From JAXMDT01 sp046348685 (GTDB lineage: Bacteria > Pseudomonadota > Alphaproteobacteria > Rickettsiales > UBA998): a stretch of 62,217 nucleotides of DNA. A model generated the notes under the pieces. That model worked only from the letters and a program-made list of their open reading frames with translations. It was not told the origin of the DNA and ran no database searches. The DNA is taken from the NCBI GenBank assembly GCA_046348685.1, contig JAXMDT010000012.1, positions 1-62,217 of the forward strand. The letters are read 5' to 3'. This document shows positions 34,496 to 43,117 of the stretch, piece by piece (the stretch's first letter is position 1; each line of letters opens with the position of its first letter). A program made the position numbers and the translations under genes.

Positions 34496-36226
34496 TTAAG
34501 CGACGCCTGGCTGTAGGGTCACGTTCTGGTTAGAGGCAACCAGCGGGCCCATATGGACAGGATTGGTAACGGCGTTTGATTTCTTTTTATTTTCCCAAGG
34601 CGTTTCGCGCAGGGAAGCCACTTTCTCCGAAATCATTTTATCTATGTCCTGGATTGTCAGCTTTACATCCGGTTGCGTACCGAGATAACCTGCCATCTGA
34701 TGTGTCAGTTCCGACTGCATATGATCGGGCGCGGCGACAACGATATTAGCAAGAATACCCGTCATCTCGTCGATCACACCGACAGCTTTCAGGTCGGTAC
34801 TCGTATCTTTTTTGGAAACGGCATAAAGCAGGTTGGCGGCGATATAAAGACCGGAGGTTGCCAGGTTCATTTCATAGGCGCGCCAGCGACGTTTGCCGAT
34901 TTGGATAAAATCTTTCTTCTTGCCGATACCGGCAACTTTCTCGAGCCTGTTTTCCTCTTCGATCAGTTTATCGCGAATCGATTTCTGATCTGTCGGCCCT
35001 TTCATCAAACCTTGAGCAAACTCACTTTTCGGTACGCCGCCGTCAAAGGATGTGGTCGTTATTTTTTCAGTGGCGCTTACTTTTCGTATATCATCTTTTA
35101 GATACTCTAGTTCTAGACCATCATACTCTTTACCCCTGACAGTTGACTTTTCTCCCGATACTTTCGCAATATCGGCATCAACGCGCGGCTTTTCAAAGCG
35201 ATAGGCTCCAGTAATATTGAGTACGTTATTGATAAATGGAAAAAGGCCGCTGAAATGCAGCGGGTTTGAAGTAAACCACTCCCACGTCTTGGTAACAGCG
35301 CCGCGATTGTCCGGCTCGGGCGGTAAAGCGCCGGACGAAACCGACGGCGAATTCTGATTAGCGGAATTCTGGTTTGCTTCCGCCGGTATGGAAACACCTT
35401 GCTGCACATCGTGCATTTTATAAACGGGATCTGCCGCATCGCGCTGGTGCGCTTTATCCGGAAGCAAAACTCCCATGGCCTGACCAACCGAAACAAATCC
35501 ACCGGCTGCGGCTTTGTACCAGTTACCCTGGTTATAACCGGCTTTGATCAGCGTTGTGCCGCCGATTGACTGGACGACATGGTGGAAGTCGGCAGGATTA
35601 TTTTCAAGAAATTCGACGACACGGGTAATCATGCCGTTATCGCGCTTGAGTGCATCAACGAGGTCGCGCTCGTTTTTCGGCATTGGAATACCCTCTTGGC
35701 GGAGGTGTTCTTCCAGTTTGCGATAAAAACTTGAAAGCTGGTTTTCCGGTTTCTTCTTGCCGAACAAGGCAAGCACGACGCCGGTTGAACCCCAGATGAA
35801 GCCGGTACCTGCTTCCGCGTAGTCCTTGCGAAGCGCCCCGGAAAGAATCATCAATGCGTCGCCGACCGTAAACAGCCAGCCCGACATCGTCATCGTGCTT
35901 TCCTTAAGGCGCTGGTTCAGGTTCTTGGATTGCGGGTCACGTTTTGTGATTTGAGTATGCGGCGTGCCGTTGATGGCGCCAATTCCCCGTAATGCGTCAA
36001 AAAGGTGCTCGCGGTTGGTGAATTTCTCTACACGTAGAACATGGCGCCCCTCGGTAATATCGGGAATTGCCTGAAAACCGCGTTGGCGTAAGCCATCCGT
36101 GATTGTGGAAAGCTTGTCCTTATCCGCGCCGAGGGGGGCGTAGATGAACGCTTCTTGCTGTTCACCGATTTTAAAAAGTTCGACTTCCTTGATAAGGGAG
36201 TCGGCATCTTGCCAAGAGTAGAGCAT
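34496..36226 (-). CDS. Large orphan protein with several hydrophobic hairpins, function unknown
   Basis: 576 residues; no family recognised. Residues 1-110 are soluble-looking. Hydrophobic stretches are seen at about 115-155 (GWLFTVGDALMILSGAL and GSTGVVLALFG), 220-260, 325-345 and 450-470 (SGLYIAANLLYAV). Between them are charged regions, a Ser/Asn/Pro-rich linker (about 285-310) and acidic coiled-coil-like parts. No signal peptide at the N-terminus. No strong ribosome-binding site precedes ATG 36226. Isolated: 122-129-base gaps on both sides, no partner gene. Base composition is similar to neighbours, so not obviously recently acquired. Confidence 0.8.
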   Translation of the reverse strand: MLYSWQDADSLIKEVELFKIGEQQEAFIYAPLGADKDKLSTITDGLRQRGFQAIPDITEGRHVLRVEKFTNREHLFDALRGIGAINGTPHTQITKRDPQSKNLNQRLKESTMTMSGWLFTVGDALMILSGALRKDYAEAGTGFIWGSTGVVLALFGKKKPENQLSSFYRKLEEHLRQEGIPMPKNERDLVDALKRDNGMITRVVEFLENNPADFHHVVQSIGGTTLIKAGYNQGNWYKAAAGGFVSVGQAMGVLLPDKAHQRDAADPVYKMHDVQQGVSIPAEANQNSANQNSPSVSSGALPPEPDNRGAVTKTWEWFTSNPLHFSGLFPFINNVLNITGAYRFEKPRVDADIAKVSGEKSTVRGKEYDGLELEYLKDDIRKVSATEKITTTSFDGGVPKSEFAQGLMKGPTDQKSIRDKLIEEENRLEKVAGIGKKKDFIQIGKRRWRAYEMNLATSGLYIAANLLYAVSKKDTSTDLKAVGVIDEMTGILANIVVAAPDHMQSELTHQMAGYLGTQPDVKLTIQDIDKMISEKVASLRETPWENKKKSNAVTNPVHMGPLVASNQNVTLQPGVA

Positions 36227-36355
36227 GAATTAAATCACTGTTATTCCAGTTTCTAATTTAGCAACGGAATGTTACAGGATGATGGCGGTTACACGTTACG
36301 TAGGGGTAATAATGCGCCGCATCAAAATCATGAATTATTTATATTTCATGGCACG

Positions 36356-37027
36356 TTATTTTTTAACGGCAACTGTCAGGCCTTCGACAGTGGGTAATAA
36401 TGTTCCTGAAAAATACTGAGGATCGGCGAGTATGTCATTAAAACGCCGCATGCCCGCAATGGCCGTTTCTGAGGCATGTTGCCAGGCCTCTCCAGTCAAA
36501 TTTCCCCATAAGAGACTGTTATCGCCTAAGATCAGGCCGCCTTTGCGTAATTGAGGGAGAAATAACTCCACGTATTCTGGATATTCGGCTTTTGCGGCGT
36601 CAATAAAAACGAGATCGAATTGATGCGATTCCTGAGCGATGACTTTTAACGAGTCAAGCGCCTTTCCCTGACGTATTTCAATCTGTTCCGCTTGTTCGCT
36701 TTGATCGAAATAGGCGCGGGCATGACGGGCATGTTCGGCATTGAATTCGAGCGTAATTAGAGAGCCGTCCTTCGGCAACGCACGCGCAAGCCAGAGCGTC
36801 GAATAACCCACAAATGTGCCAATTTCCAGGATATGCTTTGCCTGAATCAAAGATGCCAGGACGTACAGGGCTTTTCCTTCCACCGGACTGACCTGCATTC
36901 CCGGAACAAGTTCCTCTCCTTTCGCTTTGATCGCTTGCAAGAGCGAATCCTCTTCGCAGAAGGTCTCGGCAATGTACCGATACGTAGCGGCGTGGCTGCC
37001 AAAGCGCATGTCGGTGCTGCGATCCAT
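36356..37027 (-). CDS. O-methyltransferase (CCoAOMT/COMT-like family 3)
   Basis: 223 residues from ATG 37027, preceded by AAAGGA at 7 bases; a longer frame to 37126 crosses the start of the divergent gene and is rejected. The SAM-binding motif LEIGTFVGYSTLWLARALP (about 68-86), the acidic LEFNAEHA (about 94-101), FDLVFIDAAKAEYPEY (about 138-153) and GGLILGDNSLLWG (about 165-177) match family-3 O-methyltransferases. Bacterial members methylate catechol-type hydroxyls; the substrate here is unknown. Divergent from the PagL-like gene. Confidence 0.92.
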   Translation of the reverse strand: MDRSTDMRFGSHAATYRYIAETFCEEDSLLQAIKAKGEELVPGMQVSPVEGKALYVLASLIQAKHILEIGTFVGYSTLWLARALPKDGSLITLEFNAEHARHARAYFDQSEQAEQIEIRQGKALDSLKVIAQESHQFDLVFIDAAKAEYPEYVELFLPQLRKGGLILGDNSLLWGNLTGEAWQHASETAIAGMRRFNDILADPQYFSGTLLPTVEGLTVAVKK

Positions 37028-37104
37028 GGAATTTCCTTTCAGGGTAGAAAACGCTTTACGCCCGTATATAGGAAGCTTATATCCGGTTTGGAATGGAGAT
37101 TTAC

Positions 37105-37602
37105 ATGAAAATATTTGCCGCCGCACTTCTGACGACTACGATCATCGCCGCGCCCGCGCTTGCGCAGAACATGCCAACTTGGGCAAAAGGCCACATCGTG
37201 CCATATGTCGGTGCATTCGATGCGCTTGATGACGATAAGGCGTTCGTAGGCGGTATTGAATATCGCGCTTCTGACCTGGGTTATGGCATTCGCCCTGTCG
37301 TCGGCGGTTTTGCCAATGAAGACAGCGATGCGTACGGTTATGCAGGTATCGTCTGGGATCTGCACGTAGCGGATGAATGGGTAGTTACGCCGAGCTTTGC
37401 GGTCGGCGCGTATCATCATGGTGCGGGTAAAGATCTTGGCGGTGCACTTGAATTCAAATCAGGCATCGAAGTCAGCTATGTACTGCCGGACGATTACCGC
37501 ATCGGCGTGCAGCTGAACCACCTCTCCAACGCCAGCATCTACGACAAGAATCCTGGCGAGGAAAATTTGATCGCTACGTTCCAGATTCCGACCAGCTGGT
37601 AA
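37105..37602 (+). CDS. PagL-like lipid A 3-O-deacylase (acyloxyacyl hydrolase family)
   Basis: 165 residues from ATG 37105, with GGAG 7 bases upstream. Signal peptide 1-20 (cleavage after ALA). The rest is an eight-strand outer-membrane barrel in size. The C-terminal active-site block contains LNHLSNASIYDKNPG with H139 and S141, and E153 twelve residues later, spacing equal to the His-Ser-Glu triad of PagL. PagL removes the 3-O acyl chain of lipid A and softens host immune recognition. The lipid A genes at 2.4-8.8 kb give a matching substrate. Activity is inferred from motif and family. Confidence 0.88.
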   Translation: MKIFAAALLTTTIIAAPALAQNMPTWAKGHIVPYVGAFDALDDDKAFVGGIEYRASDLGYGIRPVVGGFANEDSDAYGYAGIVWDLHVADEWVVTPSFAVGAYHHGAGKDLGGALEFKSGIEVSYVLPDDYRIGVQLNHLSNASIYDKNPGEENLIATFQIPTSW

Positions 37603-37612
37603 GTCTTTATAA

Positions 37613-37671
37613 TGTCATCCTGAACGAGGTAAAGGATCTGGTGGATCCTTCGCCTTCGGCTCATAATGACG
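37613..37671. repeat. REP-like palindromic element between pagL-like gene and malate synthase
   Basis: 59 bases with nested dyads. Outer ends share GTCAT-NN-TGA-N-C (37614-37625 against the complement of 37659-37670); inside, AAGGATC (37632-37638) pairs with GATCCTT (37644-37650), and GCC-TTC-GGC lies at 37652-37660. The GTCATCCTGA ... AAGGATC pattern resembles widely scattered intergenic palindromes in proteobacterial genomes. Only one copy was noticed here. It sits between two convergent genes and may also stop transcription. Confidence 0.6.
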
Positions 37672-37674
37672 GTT

Positions 37675-39282
37675 TTATGCCAGCATTTCGTAAGCAGGTA
37701 ACGTCAAGAATTCCGTGTAGTTTTTATCCAGCGTGAGCTTCTCGATGAGACCTGCGGCTTTATCGTAATTGCCATTATCGAAGGTTTTGTCGCCAATCTG
37801 CAGTTTGATTTTTTCCAGCTCTTCGGCGATGACTTTCTTGATGAAATCCGCCGTGATGTCCGCGCCTGTATCAAGCTTTCCTTTCGGGTGATGCACCCAT
37901 TGCCAAAGCTGCGTGCGGGAAATTTCAGCAGTCGCAGCGTCTTCCATAAGGTTATTGATAGGCACGCATCCGTTTCCCGAAAGCCATGCAGCGGTATATT
38001 GAATGGAGACCGATGCATTGTTGCGCAGGCCAGCTTCGGTGACCGTCCCTTCCGGCACTTTGATTAAATCGGCAGCGGTGATTTTTACATCCTCGCGCTT
38101 TTTATCAACCTGGTTTTTACCCGGCATCAGACGGTCAAAAACCTCCATCGCAACCGGAATCAATCCTGGATGTGCGACCCATGTGCCGTCATGTCCTGCG
38201 GATGCCTCACGTTCTTTATCGGCGCGTACGGCAGCGAACGCCTTTTCATTCGCTGCTTCATCATTTTTCACGGGAATAAAAGCGCTCATGCCCCCCATGG
38301 CAAACGCTTCGCGGCGGTGGCAGGTTTTGATAAGAAGCTCGGAATAAGATTTGAGGAAATGCGTTGTCATTGTTACCTGGCCGCGTTCCGGAAGAACGAA
38401 TTCCGGCCGGGCATGAAACTTTTTGATAAAGCTGTAGATATAATCCCAGCGGCCGCAATTTAGGCCGGCGCAGTAATCCTTCAGCGCGTGCAGGATCTCA
38501 TCCATTTCGAAAACGGCGGTAATAACTTCAATGAGTACTGTCGCTTTGATCGAGCCATGCGGAATGCCGAGGCGCTTTTCCGAATAGGCAAACACATCCG
38601 CCCATAACTGCGCTTCTTCGTGCGATTCGAGTTTTGGGATGTAAAAAAACGGGCCGATTTTCTTCTCTGCTGCATAGGCGGCGTTATGGAAAAAGAACAT
38701 ACCGAAATCGAACAGCGACCCGGAGATAGGTTTGCCGTTATGAAGCACATGTTTTTCCGGCAGATGCCACCCGCGGGGACGGACGATCAGGGTCGCCAGT
38801 CTTTCCCCCAGTTTGTATTCTTTTCCTTCGGGGCTTTTAAAAGTAAGCGTGCGGCGCATGGCATCGTACAGCGCGGCCTGGCCTTCCGCTGCTTTTTCCC
38901 AGGTCGGCGAAAGTGAATCCTCCAGGTCGGCCATGAAGACTTTTGCGCCTGAGTTCAATGCGTTGATGATCATCTTCGGTTCGGCGGGGCCGGTTATTTC
39001 GACGCGGCGGTCAAGCAAGGCTTCCGGAATCGGCGCGACTTTCCATTCGGATTCGCGGATTGCTTTCGTCTCCGGCAGAAAATCCGGCAGTTTGCCTGTG
39101 TCGAATTCTTTTTGGCGTTTCGCACGTTTAGCAAGGAGTTCCTCGCGCCGCGCACCGAACTTTTCCACAAGGTCTCCGACAAAGGCGAGAGCCTCAGGCG
39201 TAAACAAATGCTTTGCCGGGGCAGGAACGGCATCGGTCAGCATTAGTGTTGATGCGGGGGTCTGTGAAGCGGCGTATGGCAT
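37675..39282 (-). CDS. aceB: Malate synthase A
   Basis: 535 residues from ATG 39282, which has CAGGAG 7 bases upstream; ATG 39303 would add 7 residues but lacks a ribosome-binding site. Condenses glyoxylate with acetyl-CoA to malate in the glyoxylate bypass. Blocks: GPAEPKMIINALNSGAKVFMADLEDS (about 98-123), LIVRPRGWHLPEKH (about 168-181), the signature region KDYCAGLNCGRWDYIYSF (about 283-300; the usual KDH is KDY here) and the C-terminal ISRTQLWQW-H. Size and the G-A domain layout indicate type A rather than the larger type G. Isocitrate lyase is not in the window. Together with the phasin it suggests growth on acetate, fatty acids or stored polymer. Confidence 0.95.
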   Translation of the reverse strand: MPYAASQTPASTLMLTDAVPAPAKHLFTPEALAFVGDLVEKFGARREELLAKRAKRQKEFDTGKLPDFLPETKAIRESEWKVAPIPEALLDRRVEITGPAEPKMIINALNSGAKVFMADLEDSLSPTWEKAAEGQAALYDAMRRTLTFKSPEGKEYKLGERLATLIVRPRGWHLPEKHVLHNGKPISGSLFDFGMFFFHNAAYAAEKKIGPFFYIPKLESHEEAQLWADVFAYSEKRLGIPHGSIKATVLIEVITAVFEMDEILHALKDYCAGLNCGRWDYIYSFIKKFHARPEFVLPERGQVTMTTHFLKSYSELLIKTCHRREAFAMGGMSAFIPVKNDEAANEKAFAAVRADKEREASAGHDGTWVAHPGLIPVAMEVFDRLMPGKNQVDKKREDVKITAADLIKVPEGTVTEAGLRNNASVSIQYTAAWLSGNGCVPINNLMEDAATAEISRTQLWQWVHHPKGKLDTGADITADFIKKVIAEELEKIKLQIGDKTFDNGNYDKAAGLIEKLTLDKNYTEFLTLPAYEMLA

Positions 39283-39407
39283 AGACAAGCTCCTGTATGT
39301 CATGAATTAGCTGCGATAACGCAGGAAATATAAAAAAACAAATGACATGAATAGGATAAAGCTGCAATAGCTTGATTGCCCTCGGAAACCTTCCTACATT
39401 CGCTATC

Positions 39408-40313
39408 ATGTTCACCTTTGTGAAGAAAATCGCTCTATGCCTTTATAATGCCGGGGATTCGGCTATTTACGATCATGACGGTATCGAGCATGCTGGCTAT
39501 CTGGCTTTCCTCAACATGCTGGCACTGTTTCCATTTCTGGTGCTCATCGTGGCAATTGCCGGGGTTTTGGGACAAGGGGAAGCAGGCGCGCATTTCCTGG
39601 AGCTGCTGGTGGAAAACCTGCCGCCCAAAGCGGTGGCGGCTATCCGTCCACGCATTGAGGAGATTGTCTCCGGCCCACCGCAAGGCTTGCTGACAATCTC
39701 TATTCTCGGCGCTATCTGGACCGCTTCTTCCGCCGTTGAAGGCATCCGGACGACACTAAATCGTGCGTATCGTGTGCGTACCCCGCCAAATTACTGGTTT
39801 CGCCGAAGCTTAAGCATCCTGCAGCTCCTGCTGTTTACGCTGATTATTATTGTTGCGATGCTTTTATTGGTTTTCCTGCCGATTGTTTTCAAATCCATTG
39901 AGGAACATTTCGGCCTTCAATTCACTATCGAAGGCAATGCCTCTCTCGGCAACATCATTCTTTATATCAGTATCGGCGCGATGTTTGTCGTCGTATCGGC
40001 GCTCTACTATCTGCTTCCGAATATCAAGCAGACGTTGATGAACGTCATCCCCGGTGCGGTTGTAACCGTTTTGCTCTGGGTGCTGGCGGCCGGTTTGTTC
40101 TCGCTTTATTTGTCCAAAGTCGATCAGGTGAACCTGATTTATGGCTCGCTAGGCGGAGTCATTGCGACGTTGATTTTTTTCTATCTGATCAATTTTATTT
40201 TTATCTACGGCGCAGAGCTCAACTATCAACTGGCGGTTACTTTCGAGCGTCGACCGGAAGAAAAAGAAGCGGTGTCGGGTGAGCCAATCGAACCCACTTC
40301 CGGGCATTCATAG
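39408..40313 (+). CDS. YihY/virulence factor BrkB-family membrane protein
   Basis: 301 residues from ATG 39408 (TTG 39372 is an alternative; neither has a clear ribosome-binding site). Six hydrophobic segments at about 30-55, 90-110, 132-165, 180-205, 215-240 and 245-270. Family blocks are HAGYLAFLNMLALFPFLVL near the N-terminus, IWTASSAVEGIRTTLNRAYRV (about 105-125) and YGSLGGVIATLIFFYL (about 244-259). The family was once misnamed RNase BN; real function is unknown, with some members proposed as transporters. Followed after 18 bases by a small hypothetical gene. Confidence 0.92.
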   Translation: MFTFVKKIALCLYNAGDSAIYDHDGIEHAGYLAFLNMLALFPFLVLIVAIAGVLGQGEAGAHFLELLVENLPPKAVAAIRPRIEEIVSGPPQGLLTISILGAIWTASSAVEGIRTTLNRAYRVRTPPNYWFRRSLSILQLLLFTLIIIVAMLLLVFLPIVFKSIEEHFGLQFTIEGNASLGNIILYISIGAMFVVVSALYYLLPNIKQTLMNVIPGAVVTVLLWVLAAGLFSLYLSKVDQVNLIYGSLGGVIATLIFFYLINFIFIYGAELNYQLAVTFERRPEEKEAVSGEPIEPTSGHS

Positions 40314-40331
40314 TCCATGCTTTAGTAAGGC

Positions 40332-40769
40332 ATGGCTGATTTTTTCGATGATAATCTGGATACGCTGAACCGTTTTGATGTAGAAACGCGTGAGCGCCTG
40401 CGCCTGCTCAGTGCTGATATTGAGCGTGAGGTAGCGCGCTCGCTGGAATTGGTACAAAAACTGGAAGAATTACGCTCGGCAGTCACAGGCGAAGCTGCGG
40501 CGCCATTACCTGACTTTTCTACAGTCAGTGCAGGGCTGGGCGGTGATTTTCTCTCGCGCGCATTGGAAAGCGCCAGCGCTCGGGCGGCTAGTTCCGCCAT
40601 TCTTACCGGACAGGTTAACACACGCCGCACGATTAACGCCGGTGCGCGAATTATCGGTGGCGCGCTGGGGCAATCCGTGGCGAATACGATTGGCAGAATG
40701 CGGCTTAGTGGCTCACAGTTAGGTCAGGAATTATCCAGCCAGCTGCTGCGCGGCAAGCGTAACAGCTGA
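40332..40769 (+). CDS. Small helical hypothetical protein
   Basis: 145 residues; no family recognised. Residues 1-50 are predicted amphipathic or coiled-coil (DNLDTLNRFDVETRERLRLLSADIEREVARSLELVQKLEEL); the C-terminal half is Ala/Gly/Ser-rich (about 85-125: ASARAASSAILTGQVNT, GARIIGGALGQSV). It lies 18 bases after the YihY-like gene and overlaps the end of the glycosyltransferase gene on the other strand by 39 bases. Clean frame and neighbour spacing support coding. Confidence 0.65.
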   Translation: MADFFDDNLDTLNRFDVETRERLRLLSADIEREVARSLELVQKLEELRSAVTGEAAAPLPDFSTVSAGLGGDFLSRALESASARAASSAILTGQVNTRRTINAGARIIGGALGQSVANTIGRMRLSGSQLGQELSSQLLRGKRNS

Positions 40770-42746
40770 TCCGCTGTTGATATCGACGGCCCATTGCAGG
40801 AATTCCATAGCGCTGCCATGCATGGAGTATTGCAGGCCTTTTTGAATACCGTTGAAGCCGAGTATATGGCGTAAGTTTGCATCCTCTATCAAGCGCGACG
40901 CCGCTTCAATGCAGGCGATTTCGTTCTGGGTGTCGATAAGCAGAATATTCTCACTATCTATCCCGAAATCATGTACGCCGCCTTCACGCGGGGCGACTAC
41001 CGCTGTGCCGCAGCTCATCGCCTCAAGCGCGGTGCGGCCGAACGCCTGGAAGGTTGATAGATCGAGAAAAATATCCGAATTGCGAAGCGTATTGGCCACA
41101 TCGTAGCGGCCTAAAATGCCGTAATTAGTATGCGGGAAATCGTAATCGATGTCTTTTTCGAATAATTCTCCCTCGGTACAGCCAAAAATAACAGCGGAGA
41201 TTTTTTCGCCGTATTTCGCGGTGAGTGCTTTCAGCACTTTCATCGTCTGTTCGGGGCCGCGCCATGCGGTGGAAGGGCGTATCATCGCAGAGATCGTAAC
41301 GATGCCTTGTTTAGCCCGTGTGTAATCCGGGAAAAATATTTTCTGATCAATCATGCCGGTGATCTTTTTCGCAACAACGCCATGCTTCTTTTTCAGCACT
41401 TCACATACCCAGGGACTGATGGCGACGATGTTGATGCCAGGAATCAAAGTATAGCTTGCTTCCGCATCTTTCTTAAGCCCCGGATAGCCATCGAGGAAAT
41501 AGGGTTCGTAATCCTGTACGTAATAGGCTGGTGTCACATGCGAATGTTTTTTAAGAATGTCTGCAAGGAGCGGCACCGAATAAAAAATGGTAGCCACGGC
41601 GACTTTGAAATCCTTGGCAAACGTCATCAATTCCGATTTTCGCGTATAGTACCAGAAAAGCGATTCATAACCCGCGAAGAAAGTTTGATATTCCTCACGC
41701 ATAATATGCTTCACCGCGATTTTCACCGGAACGCCGAGCTCGGCAAGTCCGCGCGCCGTTTCGACTATCACCTGGGTGCCGCCGGATTTTGCCGTGCAGT
41801 CGGGCAGCAGAAACAGAATTGGCAGGTTGGTATTTGCGGCAGGGAGATCAGGAGACTGGTTCGATTGCGCCGCTTTGGAAAGCACCGCTTGCTGCGCTTC
41901 CCGGATGCGATTCCGCACTTCGTCTAATGCACCGCCCGTTCGCAGTTCATTGTCGATAGCGGCGAGCCGGTCGTCGCCGTGTTTGCGGCGGATCGCAAAA
42001 TGGGCGTCCTGTGTGTATTTCTCGCGGTTGCCAACGCCGAAGCTCTTAGAGACGGCGTGATAAACATAGGCATCATCGGCAATAGCGATTTCCAGTCCGG
42101 CATCGGCAGCGCGGAGGCAATAATCATTTTCCTCGCCATAGCCGCGCGGGAAATTTTCCTCATCCAGATAGCCGATTGCATCGATGACATTGCGTTTCAC
42201 GGCAAAGCAGAATCCATTAGCCACTGGCAACCGCGGATAGGTGTGCAAGGAAGTTTTCGCGATCATTTCTGCATAAGCGGCAACCGTAACGGCGCCGGGC
42301 AGTTCATTCTGTTTCCAATGGCCGGTTTCGGCAAATACATCCGGCACGGATTGATATGTCGCGGCATTTGAAAGCGGCCCGATAATGCCGATATCGGTGC
42401 TCGATTCGCCGCAGGAGATTATGCGCTCCGCCCACTTGGGGGAAACGATCGTGTCGCTGTTGAGAAGAATCGTATAATCGCTTGTCGAGGCGCGGAGGCC
42501 CAGGTTTGCCGCCTTCGTATAACCGCCCGCCACTTCATTGCGGATCAATGTGATATGATCATATTCCGCTGCATAGTCTTCGAGCATCGCCTTGGTTTCT
42601 GCGTCCGATCCATCGTCGACCAGAATTAACTCGTACGGTTTGGGTGTGTGGCGTAGGACGGAATCAATGGCAGTTTCCGCATAGAATGCAGCATTATGCA
42701 CACAGACGACAACGGTAAGACTGGGAAAAGCGGAAGAATTAATCAC
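40731..42746 (-). CDS. Bifunctional glycosyltransferase: GT2-like plus GT4-like domains
   Basis: 671 residues from GTG 42746, which overlaps the end of the upstream gene by 8 bases and follows GGAAG; a longer frame to 42824 reads through that gene and is rejected. N-terminal GT-A (about 8-250): LTVVVCVHNAAFYAETAIDSV, ILVDDGSDAET, the metal-binding LLNSDTIVSP, GYGEENDYCLR. C-terminal GT-B/GT4-like domain (about 300-660): FLLPDCTAKSGGTQVIVETARGL, NIVAISPWV, and DLSTFQAFGRTALEAMSCGTAVVAPREGG with the ExxxxG-type donor loop. Such fusions build O-antigen or capsule chains. No other polysaccharide genes are nearby except its small partner. Confidence 0.92.
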   Translation of the reverse strand: MINSSAFPSLTVVVCVHNAAFYAETAIDSVLRHTPKPYELILVDDGSDAETKAMLEDYAAEYDHITLIRNEVAGGYTKAANLGLRASTSDYTILLNSDTIVSPKWAERIISCGESSTDIGIIGPLSNAATYQSVPDVFAETGHWKQNELPGAVTVAAYAEMIAKTSLHTYPRLPVANGFCFAVKRNVIDAIGYLDEENFPRGYGEENDYCLRAADAGLEIAIADDAYVYHAVSKSFGVGNREKYTQDAHFAIRRKHGDDRLAAIDNELRTGGALDEVRNRIREAQQAVLSKAAQSNQSPDLPAANTNLPILFLLPDCTAKSGGTQVIVETARGLAELGVPVKIAVKHIMREEYQTFFAGYESLFWYYTRKSELMTFAKDFKVAVATIFYSVPLLADILKKHSHVTPAYYVQDYEPYFLDGYPGLKKDAEASYTLIPGINIVAISPWVCEVLKKKHGVVAKKITGMIDQKIFFPDYTRAKQGIVTISAMIRPSTAWRGPEQTMKVLKALTAKYGEKISAVIFGCTEGELFEKDIDYDFPHTNYGILGRYDVANTLRNSDIFLDLSTFQAFGRTALEAMSCGTAVVAPREGGVHDFGIDSENILLIDTQNEIACIEAASRLIEDANLRHILGFNGIQKGLQYSMHGSAMEFLQWAVDINSGSAVTLAAQQLAG

Positions 42747-43113
42747 GAGCTTTCTTCCAGTGGTGATACATGGTGGCGATGCGTTCGCAATCCTTGAAGA
42801 CCCAGGTGCGGCGGCCATACCCAAGCAGGATGCGCACCCAGCCGGTGATGGTGCTGCCGAGCCACCAGGCGCGACTGCGCTCGATAGCGCGCGTATGGTG
42901 CAGCAGCGTCTCTACATATTCGGAAAGTTTGCGCACATCTTTATCGCGGGCATTGATCTTCTCGACCAGAATCTGGTTGTCGGTGATGACTTCGCGCAGC
43001 TTCTGCTTAAGCAGAAGCGGATCAAGCGCAGTGTTATCTGTGTCATAACCGAGAATATAAGCCAAATCCTCATCGAGTGATTTTTCATCTGTCGGAGTAA
43101 GAGCTGGTTTCAT
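42739..43113 (-). CDS. Small coiled-coil protein coupled to the glycosyltransferase gene
   Basis: 124 residues. Coiled-coil in about 33-80 (LLLKQKLREVITDNQILVEKINARDKDVRKLSEYVETLL), then AIERSRAWWLGSTITGWVRILLGYG. The SRAW-LG-x-I-x-R segment after a coiled coil is the same kind of tail found attached to large glycosyltransferases, so it may be a detached accessory domain of the enzyme encoded directly after it. It lies 4 bases after the rlmN stop and overlaps the glycosyltransferase start by 8 bases. Function is inferred from context only. Confidence 0.7.
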   Translation of the reverse strand: MKPALTPTDEKSLDEDLAYILGYDTDNTALDPLLLKQKLREVITDNQILVEKINARDKDVRKLSEYVETLLHHTRAIERSRAWWLGSTITGWVRILLGYGRRTWVFKDCERIATMYHHWKKARD

Positions 43114-43117
43114 AAGC

